From Spirometra erinaceieuropaei (lineage: Eukaryota; Platyhelminthes; Cestoda; Diphyllobothriidea; Diphyllobothriidae), in the NCBI GenBank assembly GCA_902702965.1, contig CACRXP010000032.1, forward strand, positions 2,021,895-2,085,894: 64,000 nt of DNA, written 5' to 3'. This document shows positions 1 to 12,104 of this stretch, in pieces (position 1 is the first letter of the stretch; each line of letters begins with the position of its first letter). A program made the position numbers and the translations under genes. The notes beneath the pieces were generated by a model. That model saw only the letters and a list, made by a program, of their open reading frames with translations, was not told the origin of the DNA and searched no databases.

Positions 1-1435
1 TAAACCTTCGGCTATGGGTATCGTAAGAGCGATCAGGAGGTACATTCATTTTGACGAAGGGCTCTTTGGCGAGTGTTAGGAACATTTGTCCAACTGGTGT
101 TAGAATAGTGTGATCAGGCGTGGCGTCCCCAGATGAACTAAGACTACAGTCTTTTGGAGAACGCAGAACCAAGGGCCATCAAATTAGCTAGCGGGCTGAA
201 AAGCCTGTTGCGGGCAGTCATCATGGCTATGTCTGGCCTCATTTTCCAACGCCCCACTGCCTCAAAGTCATTTACTCCTTGAAATAAACCATTCCAGACG
301 CGTTGACCCGAGGCCACTTGACTGACTTCAGTTCGGACATACCTGCGTCCACACAGACGCAACTGCACATGCAGCCACTTAAACGCACCTCCACCCTGTA
401 ATCACAATCCAGGTCCTTGTTAAACGAATGGGCGCATAGTAAGTATTCCCTAGAATAAATGCACTTGGGTGCTGAGCAACTACTTGCAAGGACAATACAG
501 CGAAACGATGCAATAACACGACTACAGAAAATTATAGCACTGAACACTAACATTTCGAACAACACATATACAAGTTAACCCTCCTCTTTAATAAACTGGT
601 TACCCATAATACACACTTTTTTATTCCATATTTTTTCACACGAAGTTTTGCTATATTACAGAACATGCGGCACTTTACGGAAGACTGATCGAAGTCCAGG
701 AGTGGAAGAGTTTTAAATACCAGGATCTTCGTCTCCTAGTGTTATCTAACTCTGTTCCAGTGGAGCCTAATGAAATGCTCCCCTGACCTGATTATCTTAG
801 ACCGACCGAATTAAAATTTCCAGTTCTTTATCATTTAAGACCAGAAAAATTGGAAAGAAAATGATTGCTGGTAGTTTGTGACACGTTTGAACGGCTGATA
901 ATCATGTATGTCATTTTGCTTTCGTATTTAGAAATGGAAAGTCAAGTCCCGTTTTCAACTGGCTCACTATAACTGTTAACTTTTGAATTTCCAGATTCAT
1001 TGATGCAACAGCCGATTCTATTGCTGTTGTTTGACATGAATAGGGAGTTCAAGGGCGAAAGCCTCATTCCCTTATTAGACTGCCTTAAACTGATTTAAAG
1101 ATCAGTTTTCGGTAGGTGAGGAAATGAATTTAGACAATTCAGCAACAGGATTTATTCAATTCCTAGGATAAACATGGGAAAAAAGATTAAATAATTAACT
1201 TTTTATCCATAATTCATGAAATGTCATATCAATCATGATCTCACAGAAGGCGCACCAAAGGTATTAAACTGTTTTATGATAATAATCACACGTTTCTAAT
1301 AATATGACTGGTCGAAGCTTCTGCCAAGGATTAACTGCCCGCCCACGCAAGTCAAAACTTATCTGGTTCCCACGTCCAAAATACCAGAGCAGAGAGAGGA
1401 CATGGTTCCCACGTGCGTGAAATGGGCTTATTCTT
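1..1435. other. AT-rich intergenic sequence
   Basis: I see no convincing gene or mobile element here. The open frames are short, lack recognisable motifs and have no supporting splice pattern. Confidence 0.4.
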
Positions 1436-1439
1436 GCGC

Positions 1440-2110
1440 GAGACGTCTCGACCGCCATAAAAACGTGGAAACATTGATATCATGTTTGCTGTAATAATTA
1501 GGCATGATGTGTGGAGGAGGGATGCCGCGTACGTGCCTGTTGCGCATTGGGCTGGACCCTTCCCGGGTGTCGTTGTTGTTGGCGAAAATTCCTGGTCATT
1601 TGCTATGCGGATCAGGGGTTGTGGTGGCGCGCCTAGGTGTGGGTCCGGCCGGGCGAGCCGCCTTCCCGCCACCTCCGGTCTTCTTCGCTCTGTCTTAACA
1701 CCGGGTCCAGGGGGAATGAGGAAGAGAGGGAGTGCGGTAGGTGCTGCGCAAGTCTACTGTCGCTTTAAACCAATTCGCGCTCAATTCACCGTCCCTTCTC
1801 CGCCTTGCTGTGGAGTACGCAGTGGACATCGTAGAACTCGACGGTCGAACTGTGATGTGCATTAGGTGCATATGCAGCGTAGGATTTGTGCAGATAGGGC
1901 GATGCGCGCTTATGGAATGTGGTCTACGGTGCTCTAGAATGGACTTTCGTAGATTTACATGTGCTTAAGAGGGCCGGTGCGATGCCCAAATGTCGCAAAC
2001 CAATGTTATTAGGCGAGGTTGCAGTGGCAAATGTATATCGACTCTCCTGACACTGGTTCACCGGTCGCAGTTCAGTAGGTATTTTAGTGATGGTCGAAGA
2101 TAACGTGTGA
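1440..2110 (+). repeat. GC-richer dispersed repeat, copy 1
   Basis: This block is GC-richer than its surroundings and shares several collinear stretches with 18245-18560 on the same strand. These include CGACCGCCATAA, a CGTGTACGTGCGTGTT-like segment, a GTGCGAT-GCCAAAT stretch and a CACTGGTT-ACC-GT-GCAG stretch. Part of it (about 1725-1790, with GCGCAAGTC-ACT) also resembles 62490-62560. The open frames inside it carry no recognisable domain. It is probably the non-coding part or terminal repeat of a retroelement, but the family is not identified. Confidence 0.4.
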
Positions 2111-2739
2111 TGCAAAGGCGCGATCACAATGGGAACAGTTTCGGACTGAGAACACACTGATGATAGTATAAGCACTAATGATGGGTTAAACACGAAGAGC
2201 AGGTTGCTGGTTTATTTTCTTGACAATGCCGGCAGTGTCGACGACCAGTGAGAGAATTGACGAGTTGTGCGTTTTGCCATAACGGTGGATCCGAAGATGT
2301 TGGACTAATTCAATTGGTATTCTGAACTTCGGTTGCAAATGCGCAGTGTCAGGTGTTCGGTGCATTCAACATGGATCCGTCATATACGAAACTTATGCGA
2401 CATTATGTTCCCTTTTGCCTCTTTTACGTAATATGCCTTGTAGACGGCGGTTCCAGTTCTCGTGGCAGTAAGCCAACCCGGTCGGCTCAGAACAATTTTA
2501 TCCAAGGTCCAAGGGTTAATTTGTGTACGGATAGGGGGCATCTGTAAACTGTCCTTGTAGCAGCCCTATTGGCCGCCTTGTCTGCCAGCATCCGTAGCAA
2601 TGTCCCTGGTGAATACTTGTTTGAACACGGGATTGTTAACCAGTCCAGTCACGTGGCATCGTCGTCGCAGTTGCATCTGCCTTGGCGTGGACACTGAGGA
2701 TTGGGTTCCTTTCACGGACTTCCACATCGAGCAACCTGT

Positions 2740-3060
2740 ATTTCTGAAGAGGCCTCGTTCATGTTAACTATCTAGGAACGTTGGTGGAACCAGAGATATA
2801 TGCATCTCGGCTTTTGCGTTAGAGCGAAGGTCTTGGCAACTCTAATGAGAGCGTAGCAACCGGCCGAAGGTCTGCCAAGACCTGGAAGATCACACTTGGG
2901 ACATTGTTGTCAGGCTTAATATTTCTTAAAGCGGGACTGTTCAGTTAAAGGTATTTGTTAAGAGATACGAGGCAAGTTTCATCTGCACTGATTCCGAGGG
3001 TGCTGTACTCACGATATGGAGCTAGTAGGGTTTGGGAATGTCCAGATGGGGGTAAACTAA
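2740..3060 (+). mobile_element. Possible RTE-like LINE remnant (post-RT region)
   Basis: Read on the plus strand with frame changes, this stretch gives a VNYLGTLVEP-like segment, then an SLK-R-like segment and a RVLYSRYGASRVWECPD-like end. The order resembles the conserved region after the palm of RTE-type reverse transcriptases (F-YLGS, SLK-RVY, RAVLLYGCETWP). There are stops and no intact frame. The assignment is by eye only and tentative. Confidence 0.33.
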
Positions 3061-4850
3061 AAGGCTTAGTAGGCTGATTTATGCAAGCGATGACAGTGAC
3101 GAACGTGGTCAAACAGTCCGTCTGCGCGTGTTACACACGCCTTGTCTGCGTACGGTGGATCAGTGTTCTACAGAAACACGAAAAGGTGATTCGAATCATA
3201 AAGGTCATAATAAAAGGAACCAATAGCAGCCAGATTCCCCGTCCTGCCAGGAGGACACATTTCAGAATTTTGGCTAACATTTATTAAGACAATACACTTA
3301 GACGGTTTATCCTCCGGACGCATGTTTTCAGACATCAGGCGACTGTCAAGTGCCTGACCTCATCAAATGACCAGACAAGTTATCTACACAAGTTGACGTT
3401 GGCGTTAATTTTAAAAGAAAAAACGAGAGGCATTGTCTGGGGGGCAAGCTCTAGCTTCCAACCACATGGTGTTTCAAATGTAATCAAGCGTGGGTGAACT
3501 ACAAGGAGTTAATCTGGCTAGAGCGTCCTACTTAACAGAAAAATTATATGAACTTCTTTATGCAAGCTGGCAATATTGAGTGGCGCATTGGTTTTCGACG
3601 CAAGCCATTATATCTGAAGTCATGTGGAAAGTCATGTGCATTTTGTGCTAAAGTTTGCTGATGATGCACAGGTTGGAATTAAACCATCCCGTATTGTATC
3701 TATTGGGCATTCCGTTGCATTATTCAACCACGGCAAACCTAAAATTATTCTGCTGAAATTATCCTGCTGTAGAAAACATTGCATGCGCTCACTTTTCACT
3801 AACAAGTGCGTGTTAATTGGCAATATATCATATTCAAATATCCCTGTACGTTTCAAGTCAGTCTAAAACGTCATACAAATTGTCAAACGCAACATCGAAA
3901 ATGAATGTAAGAGTTGTTTTTTACTGAAGCAGTGCATGGTTGTTGTGACGTGATTTCGTGATTACTACTTCTGTCAAGTCAATTACTTATTTATTTTCGT
4001 AACCGAATATTGGTCATCTTTATTAGGAAATGCACAGTCTTATATTGACAGCACCTAACCCGGCGTTTTTCAACCCACACGCAAAACAGGCGCATGCGTT
4101 ATTTGCGGTATCTGTTTGACTCTTCACGATCCATCTATAGAGGATTCGGTGCTTTATCATAACTCATTTATCAAAGCGCACAACAGGGCAGACTACATCT
4201 CCACACTCAGTTAATAATGGACTGCTAGAAACTCATATGCCCTTGCGGTTTATCCCCAACATCTTTTCAATCATAATAATTTAATGCACATTAATAATAT
4301 TAAAACTAATGTCTAACATAAGTTCTCATGCAGAAAGTACAAGCCTCATTTAAACGTTGCGAATTCTTGATAATGTTTATGTCCATAGCTAAGGCGCTTC
4401 ATGAACAGTGTAAAAAACGTTTTCCAATTTTAGTCTAAAACTTTTACACACCTAACAGTAGACCAGATATATTGAAGCCAAAATGATGTTGTTTGTATTC
4501 TTAGTAGGCCAATGTAGAAATTTGGATGCAAACCTAGTTGCACTCAAGCATAGTTTCGGAAATTACGGAATTGATTCCGCACTTTCCTTCTTCGACTGCA
4601 TCGTAATGAAATACTTTTCTGTTACTGCGATAGGCGTCTTAAAATAATGTTAATCTAAATGCATAAGTCAGTATAGGTCAGTATATTTTAAGGGTAATAG
4701 GCAATGCCATTGAAAGCCCTATCGAGAACGGAACATGCAATATCTATCTTTAAATAAACATGGTACAAAAATGTTGTCAGTGACATACACACTTTAAAAG
4801 AACATTTTTATTGAAAATGCAGGACCGAAAATCGAGAACATTCAGTTGTA
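3061..4850. other. AT-rich sequence without a supported gene
   Basis: Two overlapping open frames on opposite strands near 3624-3866 have no recognised domain. A FADDAQV string at about 3650 resembles a reverse transcriptase motif, but nothing around it supports that reading. Nothing else is recognised. Confidence 0.35.
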
Positions 4851-4857
4851 GATGAAA

Positions 4858-5390
4858 TCAGTAAAATGAAATGACTATCATCCGCATAAGCGGTAGGTGT
4901 ATGCAGGGCGTTGGTTTGGCACAACAGAGCTGTTCTGTCCAGACAATCGGTATTTTCCAAGCAAATATGCATCTGATCTTGGCTTGAATGTCTCTGTGTT
5001 GTCGGCCATTATCACGTCCTCGGGAAGCCCGTTCCAGGCACCGACGACTCGCTGTGAAAAACAGTATCTGCGAAAGTCCAGACGGCATCGGGATCCTCTA
5101 AGTTTTCGAGAGTTCTCACGCGGTTTGTTGTTGTGGCCAGGGTGAAGAAATCGTCGAGGTTAAGGGCACAGACCTGATTCCTCAATATCCGATACGTCTG
5201 TATGAGATCTCCTCGAATCTGCCTGTACTCAAGAGGAAATAGTTGAAGTTCACTAAGACTGCAGTTGTAAGGTAAAGTTCCGAGGCCTTTCACAAATTTT
5301 GTCGCTCTCCTCTGATCAGGGATAACGTTTAGTCGGCCGATAACTGGTTGACGTTTAAGAGTAGATATCCGCACATGCGAACAAAGTAAT
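4858..5390 (-). mobile_element. 3' end of a CR1-type LINE ORF2
   Basis: On the minus strand, 5374-5012 encodes the region after the reverse transcriptase palm: RRATKFVKGLGTLPYNCSL, then LFPLEYRQIRGDLIQTYRIL, then DDFFTLATTTN. A frameshift near 5050 leads to a second frame (5088-4858) that reads as the usual C-terminus, with a lost WN-LP and a fragment like GKYRLSGQN. Only the last part of the element is present, so it is a 5'-truncated dead copy. It is related to LINE-B at 15.4-17.9 kb but from a different subfamily. Confidence 0.82.
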
Positions 5391-5399
5391 GCGTTCGCG

Positions 5400-7140
5400 T
5401 TCGCAGCTACCGGAGTAAAAGATCAATTTAGAAACACAAATAAGTCCGGCGTTGATTAGTATCCTAACATCGGATTTGATTTCAGTCAACCGTCAAACTG
5501 AATTTACGTTCGCGGGTAGGGCCTGCACAATCATTTTCGAGAAGAACGATGGCGATTTCTGGTTAGTTAACTTGCCATATGACTGCCATTTTTGTTACCC
5601 GTGATTCTATCGCTCAAGACGGATTCTTGTGCCAGCTCGAGTTCGAAAGCTCCTAGAAATGAGCACATATCCGTCATTCTGGGGTACTTTCCGTCCATAC
5701 TTAAATAAAGCGTATGACAATGCTCAATATATAGGCCGTTATGTGTCCCTTTTGACACCTCTAAACCATTTGATGCCGAAAGCTACCCGTAATTATAGGT
5801 GTAATCATTTTAAAAGCTAGCTAAGCACTTACAACATTACTGTATGCCATGAGGAGTTTCCTTGCAACGTTCAAATTATGGTTCTTAGGCCCGTAATTCA
5901 CCAACAAGCGCAATGACCCCCCAGTGCCATATTCAGTGCTGAGACATGGACTGATCAAGAAAATCAGTCATGTGGGGAGGGCGCTGGCAATCAACTCTCC
6001 CGGTGACAGCGGGCAGATTGTGAAGTAATCATCACGTCAACATCCAACACGGATGATGAAATTGCGACAGTTAGCGACTTGGAAGCGGACTGTCGGGCCA
6101 TAATCGCCTTAATAACGACCCTCAGCAGTGATCACGACAGCTGTTAATTATAGTACGCATGTGGCCCAACGTCAGCTACGTGCTATAAATGCTGCAGTTT
6201 TAGTGCCTCCATTTACAACATTACTGTATACTACCAGATGTTTCCCGGTCACGAAAAAACACTGTCCTAAACAAGAGTCTTTCCGCGTTAAATGATCCGA
6301 GAAACTGTCCAGATCCCATTTTTATTAATATGCATCCAGCAAATAAACGTCCGTCCCCTTTCATATTACCACCAAATTTGATTTCCCGGCATATTGCCTG
6401 GCATGCGCCAGCAGTGTCGCGAAACTTGACAAGGAAGGCCGTTGGCGTGAAGCTGCGTCGCCCTTCCTTTATCTTCGAAATCCCCACTTAAGGTGCAATT
6501 GTGCGCGGTTGAGCGAATACTTTTTGGATATGTTTTCTTCCTGCAAAGATAATGCTCACAAACGTTATGCAAAACGTAATCGATATTTTCAAACAGCCTC
6601 GGAATCTAACGTACAAATGTCTTTTACACGTAATTTAACCGATACGTGTCTGATGCATTTGGGATATTGTTGGACAGGCAGACTCAAATAGTCTCGAGAA
6701 CATGTTTTTTACGGAAAGCGATTTAATAAATTTGCCTGCCATTGATAGTCTTGCAAAATGGAATAAAACAATACCGCCGTTTTATCTGAGAAAACAAACG
6801 TCTGATGAATCTCAAGTGCCAAATGTCCAGCGCATATGTACTTTTCCTGCAAACGAATTGCCTTCGGCTTGATCCATTTAGTCAATACTTGGAAGTAACT
6901 CTCGTTTAGCCTGTTGAGTATTATCAGTTTTAACAGGTCAGCTTCAGCTTATCCCTAGTCAGATGATTGTGGTCGAAACAAATTACGCTATTTCAAGCTG
7001 ACAGAAACTTCACCCAAATCAGTCCTGCTTAAATGCACTGTACATATACTGAAATTTTATAACTCGATGATAGACTTTGCGATGCCATATGTCGTTCTAT
7101 AGGGTCTCAGTAAACGCCTTAAGTGATGATAGGTAACGAT
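5400..7140. other. Intergenic sequence upstream of the first gene-family copy
   Basis: There are several short open frames but no domain or splice-supported exon. The missing 5' exon of the gene at 7148-7751 could lie here, but I could not identify it. Confidence 0.35.
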
Positions 7141-7147
7141 TTTATAG

Positions 7148-7751
7148 AAAGCATCACATGCCATCAAAGTGGAGGATCGCTCCGTATCTGGGAGATCGCG
7201 GAACAATTAATAAGGCGCATCCCAACGATTTCTGTCCAGGAAAAAAACGCCAGATCCGGACGAATTTCCTACAATGTGACTCCACAAGAACCTTTTCTCA
7301 TCCACAATTGCCTAAACAGCCGACGTTTGGGTTTGCTTTGTTTTATGGAATATCAGTGTGACGCCAAATTTGAAACCGTCTTACTATACTTCAATAGGGT
7401 AGCTTTTTCCTCAGAATATAATTTACACGTAATAGGATACATGATCACATCTCCGTGTGTAATACTTAGGCCAAATTACCTCTCCAATTTTAGTATCCGA
7501 AAAGGACAATACCAGTAAATGGAACACAATTTCGAATAACACTCCGGGCGTTTCTTTGGAATGCCGAAGGGGTCAGTCAACGGGGAATAGCCATTTCCAA
7601 TATTGAAATGCCGCGCTTCTCGAACGCTATCGCAAGTTTGCTGCGAAATGAGCGACGGAACAGTGAATCAGTACAATCTCTTAAAAGTGCATGGAATCCG
7701 CAACAGTTGTTGGTTTCAATTAAGAATATGAACGTTCACTGCAATATTTAA
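7148..7751 (+). CDS. Unrecognised two-exon family gene, copy 1 (5' exon not found)
   Basis: Exon A is 7148-7398 (251 bp). It follows an acceptor TTTTATAG and begins with two bases completing a codon. It ends in phase 0 at AGG before donor GTAGCT. The intron is 7399-7493 (95 bp, acceptor CCAATTTTAG) and exon B is 7494-7751 with a TAA stop. Exon A encodes about 83 residues with an early Cys, then IWEIAEQLIRRI, a SYNVT motif, HNC, and later EYQCDAKFETVLLYF. Exon B has ITLRAFLWNAEG and IAISNIEMP and ends HCNI. The motif order matches copies at 24.2, 42.6, 52.5 and 58.6 kb, and this copy is the most divergent of the open ones. No known domain is recognised. I infer a small cysteine-containing, probably secreted protein, but no signal peptide was located. 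Confidence 0.6.
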
Positions 7752-7759
7752 TGGGTTTC

Positions 7760-8755
7760 AACGATAAAGGACAATTTTAATTCCAGCGTTACTTGTCATT
7801 TGAATTCATTGATTAATTCAACAGACTGGCGGTCATCATTACGAATCTCAGAAATACATCACGCGTTGCACACAAAAGGGATTAAAAGCAGTAAAGATAC
7901 CATTTATAAAGCTTAACTACCCTATGCCCATTAATGTGAAGGCTCATGAATGCAGTTCACCGTTCAATAACTTTTCGAACGCTAAGTTTGGAGACCAACG
8001 TGATGTGAAAATTTTTCATTAATGCGACGCATTTGTTCCAATTTTTTGGATATTACTTTGCTTGCCGTGATTTGGACCTCGTTTGTTACCTTTTTAACTA
8101 AACCCTATCCAGATAGATTTTGGAGTTGTAAAAAGATCTTCAAAAACGCACTAAATAGCTGAACATGCTATGATACTCGGAAATGTACAGATATCCACAC
8201 ACGATCTCAGCCATGGAAGGTGAAAGTATGTGCCACATTTCTGACATTACAATGTTAACAGAAGTAAAACACACAACAAATATGAACAGCTGCATAAGAA
8301 AACCCTTCGCTTCTGTTAAGGAATTTTGCTCACACCCTCAGGGACACGCAAAACATGCGCAAACGTACACATCCTGCGGATACCTGTGGGGAAAAGCAGA
8401 AATCACTTTATTTCTGGGCGTATCAGGAAAATGTGCCTTTGCGCGATGTAAAAAACACAGGATCGAGTAGCTACCTTAAACCTCTTGTCATTACTGTACG
8501 TAGTAACTATCCTAATTGATACACCAGCAAATATGTAAACATCAACGCGTAAAATTAGTGATATATTTTATAGAAGACAAAGTGGCGAGCGAACGTTGCT
8601 TTCGATAACGTTTCTTCGGGCCGGTACAGTTATATGGGAACGGCGTACAGTGACTGAAAAAACCGATAAAAGTTAGTTCGAAAATACAGGCTAGGCAAGA
8701 GTGGAAGGGTGCAGAAGGTTGTATGTGGTTAGTCAAGCTTTGACCACGGTAAACG
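7760..8755. other. Intergenic sequence
   Basis: I see no supported gene. An open frame at 8183-8470 (+) and one at 8736-8542 (-) have no recognisable motifs. The second lies just beyond the PLE 3' coding end and may be element UTR. Confidence 0.35.
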
Positions 8756-8759
8756 CGGA

Positions 8760-9742
8760 GCCTGAACGAGGTTCTTCTGGGCGCATAGGGTCGGTTTTCA
8801 TAACCTGATGGCGGCCGCTTCTGCTGCTGCTAACAGGCGCTGGCCCAGTATCTTAGGGTAGATCGAGGGAACCTTATAAATCAGGCGAAATGTTTCAGCG
8901 GTGTCCACACGATGCCCTGAATCCACTGCATGCGCAAGGAGGGCGCTGTCTCTTCTCCTAATTTCATCTTTTTCCAGCCATGCGGGAAGCTGTTCACGTA
9001 TTCTTCTGGAGAGGCGCCGAATTGTACGACCAACCTAACCTGCTCCCTGGGAGCGAGCTAATGCGTAGATTCAAATTGAGATGGTCTGAAGTGGCAGCTT
9101 ATCATTGCCTTCTACGCGTAAAATAGAGTTAGTAGAGAATGATATTCGAACCCTTGCAGCTGGAAAGGTGCCCGAGACAGTTTGGTCAAGGCGCCTTCTT
9201 AGGAGTTCACTTGTAGTGTCACCTTGGGAAGGGACTTTGAGGAACAACTCTTTCTTTTCGGCGGTCAGTGTGGTGGGTTTTGCGGGTCGTGCGGAAAGGT
9301 CCTTTGCAATGAACCTGTCAGGATACCCGTTTTTGCGAAGCAAGTCCTTGATTTTTCTAAGTTTCTCCTCGATACTATCTGTTGAACAAGTTTTTCCAGC
9401 TCTTTGCGCCAAACACCTGACTAGATTTCGTTTTTGTTGGAGAGGTACGAAGCTAACGAAGTTCGTGTATTGTCCAGACCAGGTTTTCGTCCGATAGACG
9501 CTCCTTCGGATGCTACCGTTAGATCTCCTGTTTAGAAGGACATCTAAGAAAGGAAGCCAACCGGCCGATTCCATCTCCAACGCGAGTTTGATCGAGGGTT
9601 GTGCTCTATTCACAGCATTTATGAGGGCAGCAACGTCGGTTTCTCTGGTGGCAATCGCAAAGATATCATCAACGTGGCGACCGTAATGTTTGGGTTTTTC
9701 GATCTGATTGCTTAGTTGTAATTTTTCGAGATTGCACATCAA
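8760..9742 (-). mobile_element. Penelope-like element PLE-1, 5'-truncated, with GIY-YIG remnant
   Basis: The minus-strand frame 9742-9071 encodes the second half of a Penelope-like reverse transcriptase: KHYGRHVDDIFAIA (the YVDD box, here HVDD), GWLPFLDVLLNRR, YRTKTWSGQYTNF, QKRNLVRCLAQRA and NGYPDRFIAKD. Below 9070 the frame continues with stops into a GIY-YIG endonuclease region. The catalytic GY-V-GRT appears as G, stop (TAG), VGRTIRRLSRRI, followed by LLAHAVDSGHRVD. The element is cut at about 9740, where LINE-A sequence starts in the opposite orientation. Related pieces are at 54540-54880 (+) and 55130-55830 (-). It is a dead copy. Confidence 0.9.
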
Positions 9743-9744
9743 GA

Positions 9745-11150
9745 ATAAAAGTCACAGGGCGGCGAAAGCTCTCGGCCTCTGTACGTAAGCATGGCTTAAC
9801 TAAATCCAAGCCAGAAGGCTTAACTAAATCTAATTCAGAAGGCTTACCTAAATCTTAGTCAGAAGATATTACTAGTCAGTCGTCACCCGTTGAAACTGGT
9901 AGGCAGCTTTATCTGTCTGTACTTGACAACTGCAATGGTCTTATACTACAGTTTGGCAATCTGCTCTCAATTCTTGGAAAATTATTCGACGGGGACATCT
10001 CCCATATTCCCTCTAAAGAATGTAGGCGTCTTGACTCACTCGTTCAACTGATCGCCAGTAGATCTAGTGAAAGCCACAGGCGCGCTTACAACTTTTTGCT
10101 GAAAAATGTTCCTCGATCTGTTCGGCCAAATGATGTTGCGACCAATTTCCCGTATTCGTGTGGTTTCAACTACGAAATAGCCGATGCAAAATGCTCGTCC
10201 TCCCGTAGCAAAAATCCACCCATCTTAATCAAATCATTTTCATCAATCGAGGTTGACACAATCTTTGCCCATCGAGAGCGTGTCACTGCGTACCTAGAAA
10301 ATGCAAAATTTTTCCTTTGTCATGATCTTACTCCTATGGAGCGAAGAATCGGGTCCCTCTTGTCACTTAAGCCCTCTGCGTCTCAGTCTTATGCTCACTA
10401 AATCATACATTATACAACTGGCCCTGAGGATTCAGCTGGTTCTACTCCTGTGACATCTGACTCCCTCCATCCTCTTACTACTACACCTCCATCTTGCTCA
10501 AGCCACTTGACGCATTTGTCTGACCCTAAACTAGCAGCAGCAGCCCCATTTGTCGTTTCTTATCCTCCGGAGAGCCCCGCTGGGACGCATGAAAATCCGT
10601 CTACATCAGCTAGACCGATAATTTCCCATGTTCAACAGGGTTCTGCAAGCTCTTCAGTTAAATCACCTGTGGCTTGGAGTCAGAGCGGTAAGACTCCGAA
10701 ACCGAATCAGACTCCTATCCAAAAGAAAGGTAGTACAGTTCCATTTAGTTGTACGCCGCCTTCTGTTAGATCTACCAAGTCTTTACAGCCCAGCACGTCT
10801 ACAACCCCCGCAGCTCCAATTATATCCCAAATAATTCACTGTCCTGCGTACCGGTTACTAACCAAAGCCCCACTATATATCCAGCAAATAATTCATACGT
10901 GGATTGCCCCAAGTCATTTGTTCCCCAACCTACTTCAGGCTTCCCACCACTTAAGGCCAATCGCTCTCAGGTAAATCAACCTAGCTCCTTTGACTTCCAT
11001 TTTAAACCTGGTCTCCTACCCTTTTGTTCTTATAGCTGCATACCCTTCCCAACCAGCCCCTACCTCCCTTCTAGGCCATATCCCCGTCCCCCTCCTCCAC
11101 AATTTAACTACCAACAAGCCTATCCCTGTTCTAACTCCCCTAGTATTTAA
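9745..11150 (+). pseudogene. LINE-A ORF1 (gag-like), broken
   Basis: One frame runs from about 9745 to 10974 with two in-frame stops (TAG near 9856, TAA near 10399). It encodes RRLDSLVQLIASRSSE and RAYNFLLKNVPRSVRP, then a long Pro/Ser/Thr-rich segment. After a frame change near 10900 the Pro-rich reading continues to about 11150 (PYLPSRPYPRPPPPQF). The product would bind element RNA in an intact copy, by analogy with other CR1-clade ORF1 proteins. No zinc knuckle is seen. Confidence 0.65.
9793..9864 (+). repeat. Three 24-bp tandem repeats in LINE-A ORF1
   Basis: Three imperfect units begin GGCTTAACTAAATC or GGCTTACCTAAATC and end in CAGAA. They encode repeats of the form GLTKS-(P/S)E. The third unit carries a TAG stop. 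Confidence 0.75.
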
Positions 11151-11269
11151 ATGCTGGAAAACTATATCCCCACATCGTTAAGGTCTCATGCCCAGCCTTC
11201 TCTTGCTGACTCCCCGTACGTCACTAGCTCTAGAATAACTGGTACTTATATTCCAAGCATCATTAATTC

Positions 11270-11960
11270 ACAGCATTAGATATTATATTATTGGATGCCA
11301 GGTCTGTTAAAACCAAGGTGGCCCGAATCAGAGCCATTGCTCTCGAAATGATGCCTGATATTATATGTGTAACAGAGTCTTGGACCCAATCTCTAATTCC
11401 TGACTCTGCCCTTCTGATAGGTGACTTCGATTTTTACCGTTAAGACCGCAAGACTAGGCGTGGAGGCCGTTGTTTTCATCATTTTAGATTCTACCAAAAG
11501 CACTGTCCCTATTACTTGGATATTTCCTCATTCACGGAAAACTTCTGCTTTGCATCTGCTATTCTCTCGCCGCAAAGAAAGGCGATTATCGGTTGTATTT
11601 ACAATCCCCCCAAAATTCTTCATTCATTGATGATTCACAACTCTGTTAAATCTTTAAATTAATTTCGGAAGCTGCTTTCGATTTTAAAATAATAACTGGG
11701 GATTTTAACCTTCCTGAAATAGACTGGGTTTCCTATAGCTGTCCATATAGATTCCAATCCTTTCAAGATATTGTCAACTTTCCTAAATGGTCCTAACTGG
11801 TGCGCTCTCCAACATGAGATAATCACATTTTAGATCTAATATTTACCAAGGACATTGTCCCTCTTTCTGTTGCTTTCAAAAAGGGCCTCAATGATTGTGA
11901 CCACGCATTAATTCATTGTTGCTTACCGCTTGCCTTTTCAAATAAGACCAGCACCGTGCG
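11270..11960 (+). pseudogene. LINE-A ORF2 endonuclease domain, broken
   Basis: The frame opens with LLDARSVKTKVARIRAIALE and PDIICVTESWTQ, the start of an AP-type endonuclease with the catalytic Glu (TESW). After frame changes it gives IIGCIYNPP, IITGDFNLPEIDW (the GDFN box) and NDCDHALIHC, which matches the terminal SDH box. There are several frameshifts and stops (for example TAA after DFDFYR). Confidence 0.82.
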
Positions 11961-12104
11961 GACTTACCTAGACTACGATCGTGTAGATAACGACTTAATA
12001 TATAACTATATTAGATCATTGGATTGGTGTGGCCTCCTTTCCTTTAGCGAGCAACCATTCTTCGTGATGTCCTGTCCAATGTTTCCAAGGGCATCCTAGA
12101 GTTT

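Noticed and set aside
1482..1865. 127-codon plus-strand frame in GC-rich DNA
   Set aside because: GC-rich sequence gives long random frames; there is no motif, and it overlaps other frames and a dispersed repeat.
3624..3866. FADDAQV as an RT motif C
   Set aside because: No other RT motif occurs in any frame nearby.
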